Shown here piece by piece: positions 21,398-32,368 of a DNA stretch of 64,000 nt; position 1 is the stretch's first letter; each line of letters starts with the position of its first letter. The stretch is from contig CM065378.1 in assembly GCA_033060915.1 (NCBI GenBank), positions 14,478,501 to 14,542,500 of the forward strand. Reading direction: 5' to 3'. The notes below the pieces were generated by a model, which saw nothing but the letters and a program-made list of their open reading frames with translations, did no database searches and was not told where the DNA came from. The stretch is from Euryodendron excelsum (lineage: Eukaryota; Streptophyta; Magnoliopsida; Ericales; Pentaphylacaceae). A program made the translations under genes and the position numbers.

Positions 21398-22639
21398 TCA
21401 AACATAGTATTTTCTCAGGTGTTCAGTATGCCAAGGGTTAGGAAGCTCTTTACCGTCCACTCCGGTTAGCCAGTAGGTCCCTTTCCTGGAAAACCCTTTG
21501 ACTGTGTATGGCCCTTCCCAATTCGGCTCGAGTTTTCCATCGCTAGGCCTTCTAGTAGACTGATTGACCCTCTTGAGAACCAAATCTCCTGCTTTGAACG
21601 CCCTAGGTTTCACTCTAGTATCGTGATACCTGCGCATCCTTTGTTGATAGGCAGCTACTTCCACAGCTGCTTGCATCCTTTTCTCTTCAACTAGGTTTAG
21701 GTTTACCTCTAGGGCCTCGCTATTGGCCTCTGCCTAGAAATAGTTGACCCTGGGACTATGTAGGCCTATCTCTACTAAGATGACCGCTTCAGATCCGAAA
21801 GTCAGGGAGAAAGGGGTTTGTCCTGTTGCGACCCTTTCTGTTGTTCTGTAGGCCCACAGGATATTGGGAAGCTCCTCCGCCCATATACCCTTTGCTTGTT
21901 CCAGTTTTGCCTTGATGCTTTTGAACAGGGTCCGGTTTATGACTTCAACCTAGTCGTTGGCTTGGGGGTGCTCCGGGGAAGAGAAGTGGTGGCTGATCTG
22001 GAGGTCTGAGCAGATCTGACCAAACTGACCGCCTTTGAACTGTTTCCCGTTGTCTGTGATGACTACCTTTGGGATGCCGAACCTACATATAATGTTTTTC
22101 CATAGGAAATTCTTCATTTTCTGCTCAGTGATTGTGGCGACCGCTTCAGCTTCTGCCCACTTTGTAAAGTAATCAACGGTTATCACTGCAAACCTGGTCT
22201 GGCCCTTCCCTAAAGGCAGAGCCCCCACTATGTCTATTCCCCACTGGGCAAAAGGCCATGGGCTCTGGATTGGCGTTAATTCCTGACCCGATTGTCTTGG
22301 GATGTTAGAGAATCTTTGGTACTTGTCACATTTTCTTACAAACTCTTGGGCATCCTTTTCCATTGTGGGCCAGTAGTAGGCTGCTCTGAGAATCTTCTTG
22401 GCTAAAGCTCTCCCTCCTGAGTGGTTGCCGTAAACCCCTTCGTGTACCTCTCTCATGATGTAATCTGCCTCTGCTTTTCCTGCACACCTTAGCCAGGGCA
22501 TGGTGTGTCCCCTTTTATATAGAATATTGTTTATTAAGGCGTATCTGCTGACCCTATACTGAATCCTTCTTGCCTCAACTTTGTCTGCTGATAGGGACCC
22601 TTTCTCCAAGTAGTTTCTGATTGGTGTTGCCCATTCCAC
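21398..22639 (-). pseudogene. Integrase, element B
   Basis: Read right to left: a zinc-binding region (HEGVYGNHSGG ... CDKYQ, where one Cys has become Tyr), the core with DIVGALP, DYFTKWAEAE and TDNGKQFKGG, then a C-terminal region ending PWHTEHLRKYYV at 21398. Stops interrupt the frame at about 21949 and 21735. The enzyme would normally insert the cDNA into chromosomal DNA. The changed zinc ligand and the stops make this copy inactive. Confidence 0.88.
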
Positions 22640-22651
22640 TTCTTGTTCTGC

Positions 22652-23533
22652 CTACAATATTTCTGATTTCTGAATACTTGGCGAATCCAGCACTTCCATG
22701 GGTACTCCAGGGTCGTCTTCCTGGGATGATGCGATCCTGGCTAGCCGATCTGCCTCCTCGTTCTGCGCTCTTGGTACTCTTTCGAGAAGTAATTTGAAAA
22801 ATTTTCTTGCCAGACCTTTAGCCATCTCACAATACTCTTGCATTTTCTCTCCTCTCGCCTCGTATTCTCCTTTAACCTGTTCTATCACAAGTTGAGAGTC
22901 GCTTCGTACTAAGACGTGTTCTGCCCCCATTCGCCAAGCCATTTGGAGACCAACAATCAAGGCTTCGTATTCAGCCTCATTGTTGGAGGCGGGGAATTTG
23001 AACTTGATGGCATACTCGAGTTTGTGCCCTTCAGGGGTAACAAGGACGACCCCGGCGCCACTTGCTCTGTCCGTCGAAGAACCGTCTATGTTGAGCACCC
23101 ACTGGGGCTGCAGGGAGTCGTTGCTGGAGCAGGTTGTGGGGTGGGTGAACTCAGCGATGAAGTCTGCTATAGCCTGCCCCTTAATTGCCAGTCTTAGTCT
23201 GTGTTGGATGTCGAATTGGCTGAGCTCTATGGATCATTTGACAAGTCTTCCCGAGGTCTCCGGCTTGTGGAGAACCTTTTTCAATGGCTGGTCTGTCAGG
23301 ACAACTATGGTGTGAGCCTGGAAATATGGCCTCAATCTCCTCGCTGAGGTCACGAAGGCAAGGGCCAGCAGCTCCATTATGGGGTATCGCTCCTCTGCGC
23401 CCTTCAGGGCCCTACTTGTGTAATAGACGGGTTCTTGGACTCCTTCCTCTTGCCTGACTAGGGTAGAGCTCACCGCCGTATCTGACACTGCAAGGTAAAG
23501 ATAAAGCTCTTCTCCTTTTATGGTTCTACTCAA
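22652..23533 (-). pseudogene. RNase H and archaeal-type RNase H, element B
   Basis: The RT-linked RNase H (YLYLAVSDTAVSSTLVR, LRPYFQAHTIVVLTDQPL) ends in an in-frame stop at 23234, where element A reads tryptophan. It is followed by a second RNase H (WVLNIDGSSTDRASGAGVVL, NNEAEYEALIVGL, VRSDSQLVIEQV). The tandem arrangement is diagnostic for the Tat lineage. The stop codon after ...QKSEIL separates it from integrase. Confidence 0.85.
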
Positions 23534-23566
23534 CAGTGGTATTGAACTTAGATACCCTTTGAGTTG

Positions 23567-24300
23567 CTAGAAAGCCTGTTCATATTGAGGAGTCCACTCA
23601 AAAGCTTTACGTAGAATTTTAAAGAAAGGGAGGCACTTATCTGTTGATCTGGAGATGAATCTGTTAAGCGTTGCTACTCTGCCAGCCAACCTTTGGACTT
23701 CCTTGGTGGACGTTGGGGACTGCATGTCTAGCACTGCCCTGATTTTCTCAGGGTTGGCCTCTATCCCTCTACTGGAGACCATGAATCCCAGGAACTTGCC
23801 ATATGCCACTCTGAAGGCGCATTTGGCAGGATTCAATTTCATTTTGTAGGCTCGCAGGTTTTTGAACATCTCTTCTAGGTCGATTAGGTGGTTGATGGCT
23901 TGTTTGCTTTTTATTAGCATGTCATCTACATAGACTTCCATGTTTCTCCCAATCTGACTGCTGAACATGCGGTTGACAAGCTTTTGGTAGGTTGCCTCGG
24001 TGTTTTTGAGGCCGAATGGCATTACCTTATAACAGTACAGACCTCTGTCTGTCACGAATGCTGTGTTTTCCTGATCATGCTCGACCATCCTTATTTGGTT
24101 GTATCCTGAGAAAGCATCCATGAAGGTCAACATTTCGTACCCTACAGTCGAATCCACCAGTTGATCTATCATAGGTAGGGGGAAGCTATCTTTGGGACAC
24201 GCTCTGTTCAGATCCGTGAAATCTACGCACATTCTCCATTTTTCGTTTGCCTTTTTGACCATCACTACATTAGATAGCCAGGTTGGACACCACTGTTGAT
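23567..24300 (-). pseudogene. Reverse transcriptase (N-truncated), element B
   Basis: Clear RT motifs are present: KWRMCVDFTDLNRACPKD, FMDAFSGYNQI, MPFGLKN and the catalytic VYVDDML. The thumb/connection region follows (FLGFMVSSRGIEANP, LAGRVATLNRFIS). The N-terminal fingers and all of the protease are missing. The join falls near 24300, directly after the gag-pol linker phrase PHDDPLVIS, with a change of frame. A stop at 23567 separates RT from RNase H. Confidence 0.88.
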
Positions 24301-26026
24301 ATGACCAAGGGGTCGTCGTGAGGTTGACATACGGTCTCAGCCTCCTCGTCTGTGAACGTGATGGGATCATGTTCAGCCCTGGGTTTTTTGGATGATCGAT
24401 TTATGGACATGACTTCTATCTGGCTCCGTGCCTCCCTAGCGTGTCGTTTTCTTGCTGATGAAGACTCCCCGCCGCCTGCGAAACCACCAGAAATGACCCT
24501 TATCTCGCCCATGGGCTGCTGGTTTTGCCTTCCCCTCTCTGGATTTTTTTGTTCAGCCTGCCTTGGTGCCAGCTCTCTCCTCTCGTCGCGTCTGTCCCCC
24601 GCTATGTATCTGCCTAACTTCCCTTGCTTGATCAGGTTCTCGATCTGCTAGTTAAGGTCGTAGCAGTCCTCTGTGTCGTGCCCATGGTCTTGGTGAAAAC
24701 GGCACTACTTATTGGTCGGCCTCTTCTCCAGTGGGGACCTCATCCGCCCAGGCTATCTCAGCGTTGTATCCCCCTTGATCTCGTAGAGCACTTGGTCCAA
24801 AGAAGTGTTTAATGGGGTAAAGTACTAGTTGTACCTGGCCTGCTTGGTCCTATCACTCTCTCCCCTTGGCTTCTGTTCTGCCAACCTTAGGGTCTTCGCT
24901 ACTCTGTCGTCTTTCTTTTCCTCCGCCGTCCTCTTCTTGTCCAGACTAAGTGTAGCGCTCTCCTGGTCTTCCCTGGCTTTGAGGGTATCCTCTGTATTCA
25001 TGTATTTCTGTGCTCAGAGCATTAGCGCGGCCATGGTTTTGGGTGCCTCCTTAGCCAGGGAGAACAGGAACTTGGGAATTCTGACACCTGCAATGAAAGC
25101 TGCCACTACCACTTTCTGATCCAGGTCATCCACATAGAGAGTCTCCTGGTTAAAGCGGGTGACAAACTCACGCAGGGTCTCCTTCTCGCGCTGCTTAGTG
25201 TTGAACAGGGAGGTGGAGGGCCTCTTCTGTCTCTGCCCTCCGATATAATGGCTGACGAACAACTTGCTCAGGTCCACAAATTTATTAATCGTCCCGGGGG
25301 AGAGCCTGTGGAACCAAATCCTTGCTGGACCCTTAAGGGTGGTGGGAAATGCCCTGCACATAATTTCGTCAGGAACCGCCTGAAGGTCCATCAGAGTCTT
25401 ATACGTCTCGAGGTGGTCCAGGGGGTCCTCGGTGCCATCGAAAGACTCCAACGTGGGCATTTTGAATTTCGCGGGCAAGGGCATCCTCATCACCGCTGGT
25501 GTGAAGGGCATGTCTGTCCGGCTTACCAACTCTTCTACCATGCTGGGGCCTTTTTCTTTCACCGCCGCAATTACTCCAGCCAGTTTGGCCTGCATTTCCT
25601 TCAACTGCTCATCCCACATCGGCTGAGTTTCGGCAGTGTGTTCTGGAAGAACCACTGTCATTGCTTTGGACCGGTCGGCGTGGCTCTGGGCTTCGTTGGC
25701 GTGGAATCCGGCCCCTCTCAGGAGAGGGTTCTCCCCTGGGAGCGCTTGGTTCTCCGCTCCTTTGACGGCGTCGCCTCCTTGATTCCTTGCCGCCGGCTGG
25801 TTCACAGGTAGTGGTGGGTCCTCTAGCGGCGGCGGATCTACCATCCCTGGTGCCTCCAACAGGAAGACAATCTCCTCTCCAATTCCTGATTCCAAGACTG
25901 GAGTTGGTTTATAGCGGCCATCATCTCGATGATCTGCTACTCCAAGGCAGCGATTCTGGCGGTGTTTTGTTCCTCCATTTCTCCGCCTATCCTAATTGAT
26001 GTAGCACCGGATCGGGTCAAGACCAT
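24300..26026 (-). pseudogene. gag, element B
   Basis: It opens with MVLTR at 26026 as in elements A and C, then meets a TAG stop near 25952 and a frame change near 25900. The Retrotrans_gag core is intact in the long frame 25895-25014: FKMPTLESFDGTEDPLDHL, FPTTLKGPARIWFHRL, FVSHYIGGQRQKRP, FVTRFNQETL. A stop follows at 25014, then a degenerate basic nucleocapsid-like region and the linker to pol (to 24300). In intact elements Gag forms the particle; this copy is broken. Confidence 0.85.
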
Positions 26027-26045
26027 GAAACGATCAAAGTGTCGT

Positions 26046-26063
26046 TTCCCATAGACGGCGCCA
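26046..26063 (-). other. Primer binding site, element B
   Basis: On the minus strand TGGCGCCGTCTATGGGAA lies two bases inside the 5' LTR. It has one mismatch to the sites of elements A and C. Confidence 0.8.
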
Positions 26064-26065
26064 AC

Positions 26066-26622
26066 TGATGATGCAATGAATTTGTACGTCTTTCCCAACT
26101 CCTGGTGCAACTCATCGGGGCGATGAATCCCCTTGCCTGGAACACCGGTGTGGTGCCTGCCACAGACACTCTGATGCCAAAGTTAGGCCAAAGAAAAAAT
26201 GAACAAAATAACAGTATTTTGAGTAGTATAAAATCGTCCTTTCCTGGAGGTGATGAATGTCCTTCTTATAAGAATGTCAGCTTGGGTCGTGGGCACCTTC
26301 ATGGGTTAGCCAATCGTGCCCCCAGTCATGCATCCCACCTTGTGGGGATGTATCGTGCCTTGATTTTAGGCTCCATGGACCATGCCCCCGCTCGTGGGAG
26401 AACCGTTCCAATCATGGGATCGTGGGGGCTAATCACTAGGCGAGAATCTTGGAGTATCTTTAGGGCGGCGCCCAGTGTATTACTGGAGCTCTGTCGCTCC
26501 GTCTACTAGCAGACCTAACCGGGAGGGGAAGGGGAGGCTTGGTCTGGAGACGTGAGCCAAGCTGGTCTGGTCTGCCCTCAAAGAGGGTCGACCAGCTGTA
26601 CTTTGTATTATTTGCGTTATCA
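26066..26622 (-). repeat. 5' LTR of element B
   Basis: Pairs with 17144-17700. It is followed on the + strand by target duplication CCGAC. Confidence 0.95.
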
Positions 26623-26627
26623 CCGAC

Positions 26628-28232
26628 TAAGTCATTCTAAACACTGTAGTATTACAATGGTTTTCAGTTAGAATGTAAGCCAACTTATTTGAATTTCACT
26701 ATGAACAGTACCGATTAGGTCTGAACAATTGGTGTAAAAACAAATCAAATAGTAACCAAAATAAAATAGTTTATTTTGAGATGTTTGATTATTGTTGAAT
26801 TAGACTTTAAATTAAACTTAATAAAACGGTCTTGGATCCAATTGATCCAATCAACCGATTCACTCGAAATTTTAACGGAAGTTTTGTAATTCAAATTATT
26901 AGTTTTGTCTTGAGCTTTTGATTCAAAAGAATTAACGATTAAAACAAATTTTAATAATAATTAAATCTAGAATAATAAAAATTAAAGTCATAGATTCATA
27001 CCATCAATTTGTGCAATAACTATACCAAACTAAGATTTTTGCAAAGAAATTACCAAACTTAGTTAAAAATCTAAGTTTTTTTAAAGATTTAGAATTTAAT
27101 TACCAAGAATTGAAAGATTTTAAAAATAAACAATGAAAACTCAATTAACTTTGTTGATATCCCAAGATTCTCGAATAATCTTCACAATTGGCTTCAAGAA
27201 TAAAACTAGCTACTCATAGTATTGATTAAAAAATACATGGCTTGAAAAAAATAACTTTATAAATAAAAAGAATTATTACAGCAAAATTACGGTAAAAAAA
27301 AGACTAAAAGAAAAAATTATTTGAGTGAAAAATTGCTAACAAACTAATTGAAAATTTACTTCTAAAAAAAATAATTAAATGGAGGTCCCTCTGACTTTTT
27401 TTTTTTTTCTCTAAAGCTTCCTCTTCTCTTTCAGTTCTACTCGAATGCTCTTTTTATAGCTGGAGATAGGAGGGCTTCTTTCTCTTTTTTCTTCTTTTTT
27501 TTTTTCTTCTTATCTCCTCGGCTGCCATACTTTTTCAATTCATTTGAATTATCCTATCTCTTGCTTTATCTCTTCCATCCAAAGCCTTCCCATCATTTCA
27601 CTTTGTTTATTTTTTTTATTTAATGCAATTTTGGTTTTATTCAATTCACTTAGCCGACAATGACTAAATTTATTCAATCCCCTTGGGCGATAATGGCCAC
27701 CTTTGGTCATTGTCTTTTGTTTCTTTGCTTACACTCATTAGCACATATATACATCATATATAATTTTAGTATCAAAAGCCATGTGCACACCTGCTTCATT
27801 TTATTTGATTTTAGTTACAAATCTGTACAAGACACTAAAAATATAAAAAATATCAAAATTATATTAAAAATGATAACTAATATGTACGTAATTATTAACA
27901 ATAGCTTATAATTAGGGACTCCAATTTATACTTTTTAGAGTACAATCAAATGACATAATTGAATGAGATCCAATCACTTTAAAACAAAATATTGATAATG
28001 ATGACTTTTAATTACAAAATTTTTACCACTACATTATTCTGATTGAATTTTTCTAATAAATTTTTTAAAAGAGTAGCATTTTTCCATCCAAAATATGCAA
28101 TATAGCCCTTTAAGTTCAGTTAATGCTTCATAAACAAATACCACGCACACGACATGAATAGGTCAAGTAGTCAGCCAAGACAGCATAGTCAGCTGAGATT
28201 TATTTATTTATTTATTTATTTTTCTTTGAATC
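26628..28232. other. AT-rich decayed repeat block
   Basis: There is no gene. The stretch resembles 1-1800 in composition and in scattered phrases (a tagctactcat-like motif; ggactccaattt...agagtacaatca near 27916-27952 versus ggacttataattgcac...agcacaatcac near 1769-1799). It is probably a remnant of an older retroelement into which B inserted. A TATA-like tttttatagctgg is at about 27450. Confidence 0.4.
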
Positions 28233-28757
28233 TCTCCACGACCATAATTGTTAATATTGCACAGGCTGACGTATTGTTTTTATTATCAGTACGATATGTA
28301 CTGACATCGGTATATTACCAGACAACGTATTGAATTTATAACTATTAATATTTTATACATATAAAATTATATATTTATTTACAATATATTATCTTTCAAA
28401 ATATTGGTATTGTTCATATAAAATATTATTTAAGACTAAATTATTTTTACACAATATAAACATGTAATCTAACCTAAATAGGTGTTTAAAAATATTTAAA
28501 AGCCTTATTACCTGTCTAGTATTTATTAAACACAATTTATAATCAAAATATAAAAAAAAATATTATTTTTAAAAAAAATTATAGAAAATCTAATACCACC
28601 CAATGCATACCAGTATTGCCTAATACGGCCAATATTAATCGGTATTATCCAATATTTTGACCGGTGCAAAACTTACCATTCTTTACGCCGCTTCATAGTC
28701 GGCGGCGGTACCAACCGCTATAGACCGGTGCGGATGTTAATAACTATGCTCACGATG
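28233..28757. mobile_element. Inverted-repeat element, possibly a DNA transposon remnant
   Basis: The left edge reads cataattgttaatattgcac. The right edge, read inward, is catagttattaacatccgcac. The inside is AT-rich with cggtattacc-like motifs near both ends. The ends mirror each other over about 25-30 bp with mismatches, and no target duplication could be fixed. Confidence 0.45.
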
Positions 28758-28772
28758 GCTTGCTGGAGAAGA

Positions 28773-28844
28773 TTGCACTTTAGTGTGCTTGACCTCGTCA
28801 TCCTTGGCTTGCACTTTAGTGTGCTTGACCTCGTCATCCTTGGC
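28773..28844. repeat. 36-bp tandem duplication
   Basis: Two exact consecutive copies of a 36-bp unit (ttgcactttagtgtgcttga, continuing through cctcgtcatccttggc) lie in the upstream region of the AAA-ATPase gene, about 220-300 bp before its ATG. Confidence 0.9.
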
Positions 28845-29067
28845 TTCCACAGAAATTTAATGGTGACCCATTATCTTCTGCTATTGCTTTGCGGCTGGTG
28901 TGTTTGATTGACTTCCATTGCTACCTGCTAAAAGTGTCAAATAGCTTCCATTGGAAGCTCATTCCTGAAAATTTCTCCTATAAAATCCATCAGCCCGAAA
29001 TGACCAGGATTCAAGCAACCAAGCACAATCTGAAACAAAACTTTCTTCCACTTCCAAAGTCTGAACC

Positions 29068-30863
29068 ATGTTTTCTCTATCAAACATGCCTTCAACAGCC
29101 TCAGTTTTATCAACATACACCACTTTCACTGCATCAGCAATGCTGGTCAGGACTGTGCTCAATGAAGTCCAGGCCATAACCTGCCAGCTTATTCCCCAGC
29201 AGCTTCAAGAGAAAATCTTATCCAAATTAGGAGGCCTCATGGGGAACTTTTCATCTCAGATGACTCTCGTCATTGATGAATACAATGGGCTCTCCATCAA
29301 TCAAATGTTCGAGGCCTCAGATATCTACTTGAGGCCAAAAATCAGCCCTTCGGCTGAACGACTCAAGGTATCCAAAGCACCGAGAGAAAAGAACTTCTCT
29401 GTCAGCATCAACAAAGGGGAGAAGATTGTCGATTCATTCGAAGGTATCCAACTCATTTGGCAATTAATATGCACAGAGACTCAAAAGACAAGCACTGATT
29501 ATGAAGGCGGCTTCACTTCTGAAACGGTTGAGCGAAGATCAATTGAGCTCCGCTTCAGCAAGAAATACAGGGAAATGGTGCTGAGCTCTTACTTGCCTTA
29601 TGTATTGGAGAGATCAAAAGCCATGAAAGAAGAAAACAAGGTAGTGAAGCTTTACTCACTTGGACACTTCTATGGGGAATATGATGGGGGAGCATGGGGT
29701 TCGGTCAATCTGGACCATCCATCCACTTTTGACACATTGGCAATGGATCCAACACTCAAGAAGGAGCTGATGGATGACTTGGACAGGTTTGTTAAGAGAA
29801 GAGAGTTTTACCGGAGAGTTGGAAAGGCGTGGAAACGCGGGTACTTGTTGTACGGCCCCCCAGGCACGGGCAAGTCCAGCTTGATTGCTGCCATGGCTAA
29901 CTATTTGAAGTTCCACATTTATGACATGGAGCTCACAAGTCTCCAGGACAATTCACAGCTTAGAAGCCTTCTCGTCTCCACTGCAAATCAATCAATTCTT
30001 GTGATTGAGGACATTGACTGCAGCATCGATATTCAGAACCGACAAGCTGGAGAATACAGCGCCGGTGACAACCAGGTGAGTTTCTAAGGTTCAATCTCCA
30101 TTGCACCAACTCAGGCTCTATTTGCTAGAGCTTAAATTTAATTTTTTTCATTTTGCTTGTTTGCTTTTATAATCTATAAGATAAGTAAAAAGGCTAAAAA
30201 ACTAAAAGAATTCATACTTTTTTTTTTTGCTTATAAGCTAAAAAAGTCATGCCAAAAAAACTTGATAAAACTTGTGCCTAATTGGCCCTCAATTCACAGC
30301 TTAGAAGCTTTTAAAAAGATCATTTTTTTCTTCTGACTTCCTCAATCATTCACTGATTGCTCTTTGCTTATTGATAGTTGACACTATCGGGGCTGCTTAA
30401 TTTCATTGATGGGCTCTGGTCAAGTTGCGGTGATGAGAGGATAATCGTATTCACGACCAATCACAAAGACAGGCTAGACCCGGCATTGCTGAGACCTGGC
30501 CGCATGGACATGCACATCCACATGTCCTACTGTAGTCCTTCTGGGTTCAAGATCCTGGCTTCTAACTACCTGGGCATAAACAATCACCCTATGTTTACTG
30601 AAATCGAGAAGCTCTTAACAGAGGTGGAGGTAACCCCGGCAGAGATTGCTGAAGAACTCATGAAGAGTGAAGAAGCAGACATAGCCCTTAAAGCGCTTGT
30701 CAAATTTCTACAGATGAAGAAAACAGAACATGTTAAAGCCTATGCTGGAGGAGAAAATGAAGTCAATGAACAAGCAAAAGAAAGGCAGGAGATAAATGAA
30801 GGAGAAACTGAAAAAGTGAGGAAAAATAAGAGGAAGGCGAGAAGGGGAAGGAGCAGAAGATGA
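29068..30863 (+). CDS. BCS1-like AAA-ATPase (plant AATP1/HSR4-type)
   Basis: Two exons (29068-30075, 30378-30863; CAG|GTGAGT donor, GATAG acceptor, phase 0) encode 497 residues. An N-terminal hydrophobic segment (about residues 10-35) is followed by the plant AAA-associated region and the AAA core. Walker A is GPPGTGKSS (about 263-271), Walker [12 protein letters not shown] (about 310-320), and exon 2 carries the sensor/arginine segment [20 protein letters not shown]. The C-terminus is a charged Lys/Glu/Arg tail. Family members are membrane-anchored ATPases of ER or mitochondria, often induced by stress or pathogens; the substrate is unknown. The 302-bp intron holds a poly-T-rich, MITE-like insertion (about 30115-30300). 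A TAG in the intron shows that the first exon must be spliced. Confidence 0.93.
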
Positions 30864-31128
30864 GGGCTTCAAGAACATGCGAGCATTGTATTTCCTTTAT
30901 AAACCAAATAATATTTTGTGTAATAATAATTCAAAGAATTATCCGTTAAGTAAACTATTTCCCTATGCAGCAAGATTTGAGAAAATACAATTCTTCCGTT
31001 TGACTCCACAATACATACAGATATATTATAGGCGTGATCACCATTCTTATTACCTATTTGGCTTAGGCATTATAACAAACACCTATCATTCGTATCGTTA
31101 GAAAGATTTAAAACTGAGGAGTTGGGCA

Positions 31129-31286
31129 GGGGCCGCGCGAACGCAGGCCCCCTCTGGCACAAATTATGACGTAGGCTCTGCCACTTGAGCAGACCTTAGG
31201 CGGGCGCCCCTCCTCGGTGCAATGGAGGTCGCCAACCTAGGCCACAGGCCTTTTTGATCACCCGTCGACCCCGTCCAGGTAAGTAT
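31129..31286 (-). ncRNA. U1 snRNA
   Basis: The RNA starts at 31286 with ATACTTACCTGGACGGGG, the 5' splice-site pairing sequence. It continues with stem-loop I (GATCAAAAAGGCC), the conserved CCTCCATTGCAC region, CTAAGGTCTGC, the Sm site ATAATTTGTG and the terminal hairpin GGGGGCCTGCGTTCGCGCGGCCCC (here GGGGGCC-TGCGTTCG-CGCGGCCCC), giving about 158 nt. U1 recognises 5' splice sites in the spliceosome and guards transcripts from premature polyadenylation. After the 3' end, CAACTCCTCAGTTTTAA resembles the plant 3' box. This copy looks functional. Confidence 0.93.
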
Positions 31287-31309
31287 GTTTGAAAGCCTTC
31301 ATATCTCCG

Positions 31310-31361
31310 TATTTATATATTTCCTACACTTGTCCTCTTCGTCTTGTTTTTGATGTGGGAT
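31310..31361 (-). promoter_or_regulatory. U1 snRNA promoter (TATA and USE)
   Basis: On the minus strand TATATAAATA (31310-31319) and ATCCCACATCA (31351-31361) match the plant TATA and USE (RTCCCACATCG). The USE-TATA gap of about 31 bases fits the RNA polymerase II class of snRNA genes. Confidence 0.85.
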
Positions 31362-31433
31362 ACCAAATTTGACTACGGAATATCACCTATTTTTTCTTAT
31401 GATAAGAACCATGAGCCGCCGCGCTAACAAAAC

Positions 31434-31699
31434 CATTAGAGGCTGTTTAGAACTTTGGGGAGGGGAGTGAAAATTTCAAAAAAAATTCTCAATTTTTTCT
31501 CCCTTTGTTTGATTCTACTTAAGAAAGAGAGAGGGGGAAGAAAAAGGAGAGAAATTTTTTTAAATTACTCTTTCATTTCTTTCCTTCCACTTTTCTTTCA
31601 TTTTTTTTACAAAACTAAATAAAAAAAAAAATACTTTTCATTCATTTTTTTTTTCTTCTCTTCTTTTCTTTTTCTTAAGTTTCAAACAGGATGTTAGAC
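31434..31699. mobile_element. Fold-back MITE
   Basis: The left end is ttagaggctgtttagaactt. The right end, read inward, is gtctaacatcctgtttgaaac. The interior is purine-rich on the left (agagagggggaagaaaaagg) and the complement (cttttctttttc) on the right, so the whole unit folds back. No TSD could be fixed. Confidence 0.5.
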
Positions 31700-32052
31700 A
31701 CCAGTTATATATTCTATATAGACCAATGATTCTGATTTAGGTTTACTAGAGCATTGGAGAACTCATCATTAGCATTGCAAGCTCTCCATCTCAATAGCCT
31801 ACCTCCCAAGTCTCCCCACTATCTTGCCTAATCGAAAGGACAAAAAAAATTAAGAAAACGTTAGATTATTTTGAAACGTCGTCATCAGCTGGTGAGATGT
31901 TTAATTGATGGTCGGCTCCAAATCCCAACCAAACTGTCCAGGTATGACATGGGGATCGGTTAGAAGAAGACAAGATACAAGATGGGATCTTTAAAACATG
32001 GGTGGGGCTGCCGGTTGCTGTAAAGAGCTCATGACAATGCATAGGATCAGCA

Positions 32053-32258
32053 CTAAGTCTATGTTTGGTAGACCTTAAATTTAATTTTTTTTTTTTTGTT
32101 TATAAGTAAAAACATTACATTTTTTAATTTTTTTTTTTACTTTTATAAGTTAAGATAAATGCAAAGATAATTAAAAAAATTTAACTTTTTTGTTTATAAG
32201 TCAAAAAAACAGTCAGACCAAAAAAACTTTAAGAAGACTGTACCAAATGAGACTTAAG
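32053..32258. mobile_element. Fold-back MITE
   Basis: The ends are aagtctatgtttggta at the left and, read inward from the right, aagtctcatttggtac. The interior has long T-runs at left and A-runs at right with tttataagt motifs. A related but weaker unit lies in the AAA-ATPase intron. Confidence 0.55.
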
Positions 32259-32368
32259 ACAATAGTGAACTTGCATAATTGATAACAATGGCGGGGCTGG
32301 AGGCAGCGAAAAGAGAACCAATGAAAGCCAGGCCGGGCAGGGAATCTAAGGCTGCAAGAGGACGCACG

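Larger units (their letters stand above)
17144..26622 (-). mobile_element. Tat-lineage Ty3/gypsy retrotransposon B
   Basis: The element is 9,479 bp and lies on the minus strand. Its LTRs (17144-17700 and 26066-26622, 557 bp each) are flanked by a perfect 5-bp duplication CCGAC (17139-17143 and 26623-26627). Reading right to left: 5' LTR, PBS, gag, RT, RNase H, archaeal-type RNase H, integrase, minisatellite, an ORF on the opposite (+) strand, purine-rich tract (17701-17718), 3' LTR. The protease and the N-terminus of RT are deleted near 24300 and there are several stops, so it is not autonomous. By hand count the LTRs differ at about 44 of 557 sites, nearly all transitions. Confidence 0.95.

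Noticed and set aside
25248..25811. Plus-strand 187-residue ORF
   Set aside because: It lies opposite the gag frame of element B and mirrors it. Unlike the 18-20 kb antisense ORF it has no counterpart in other copies.
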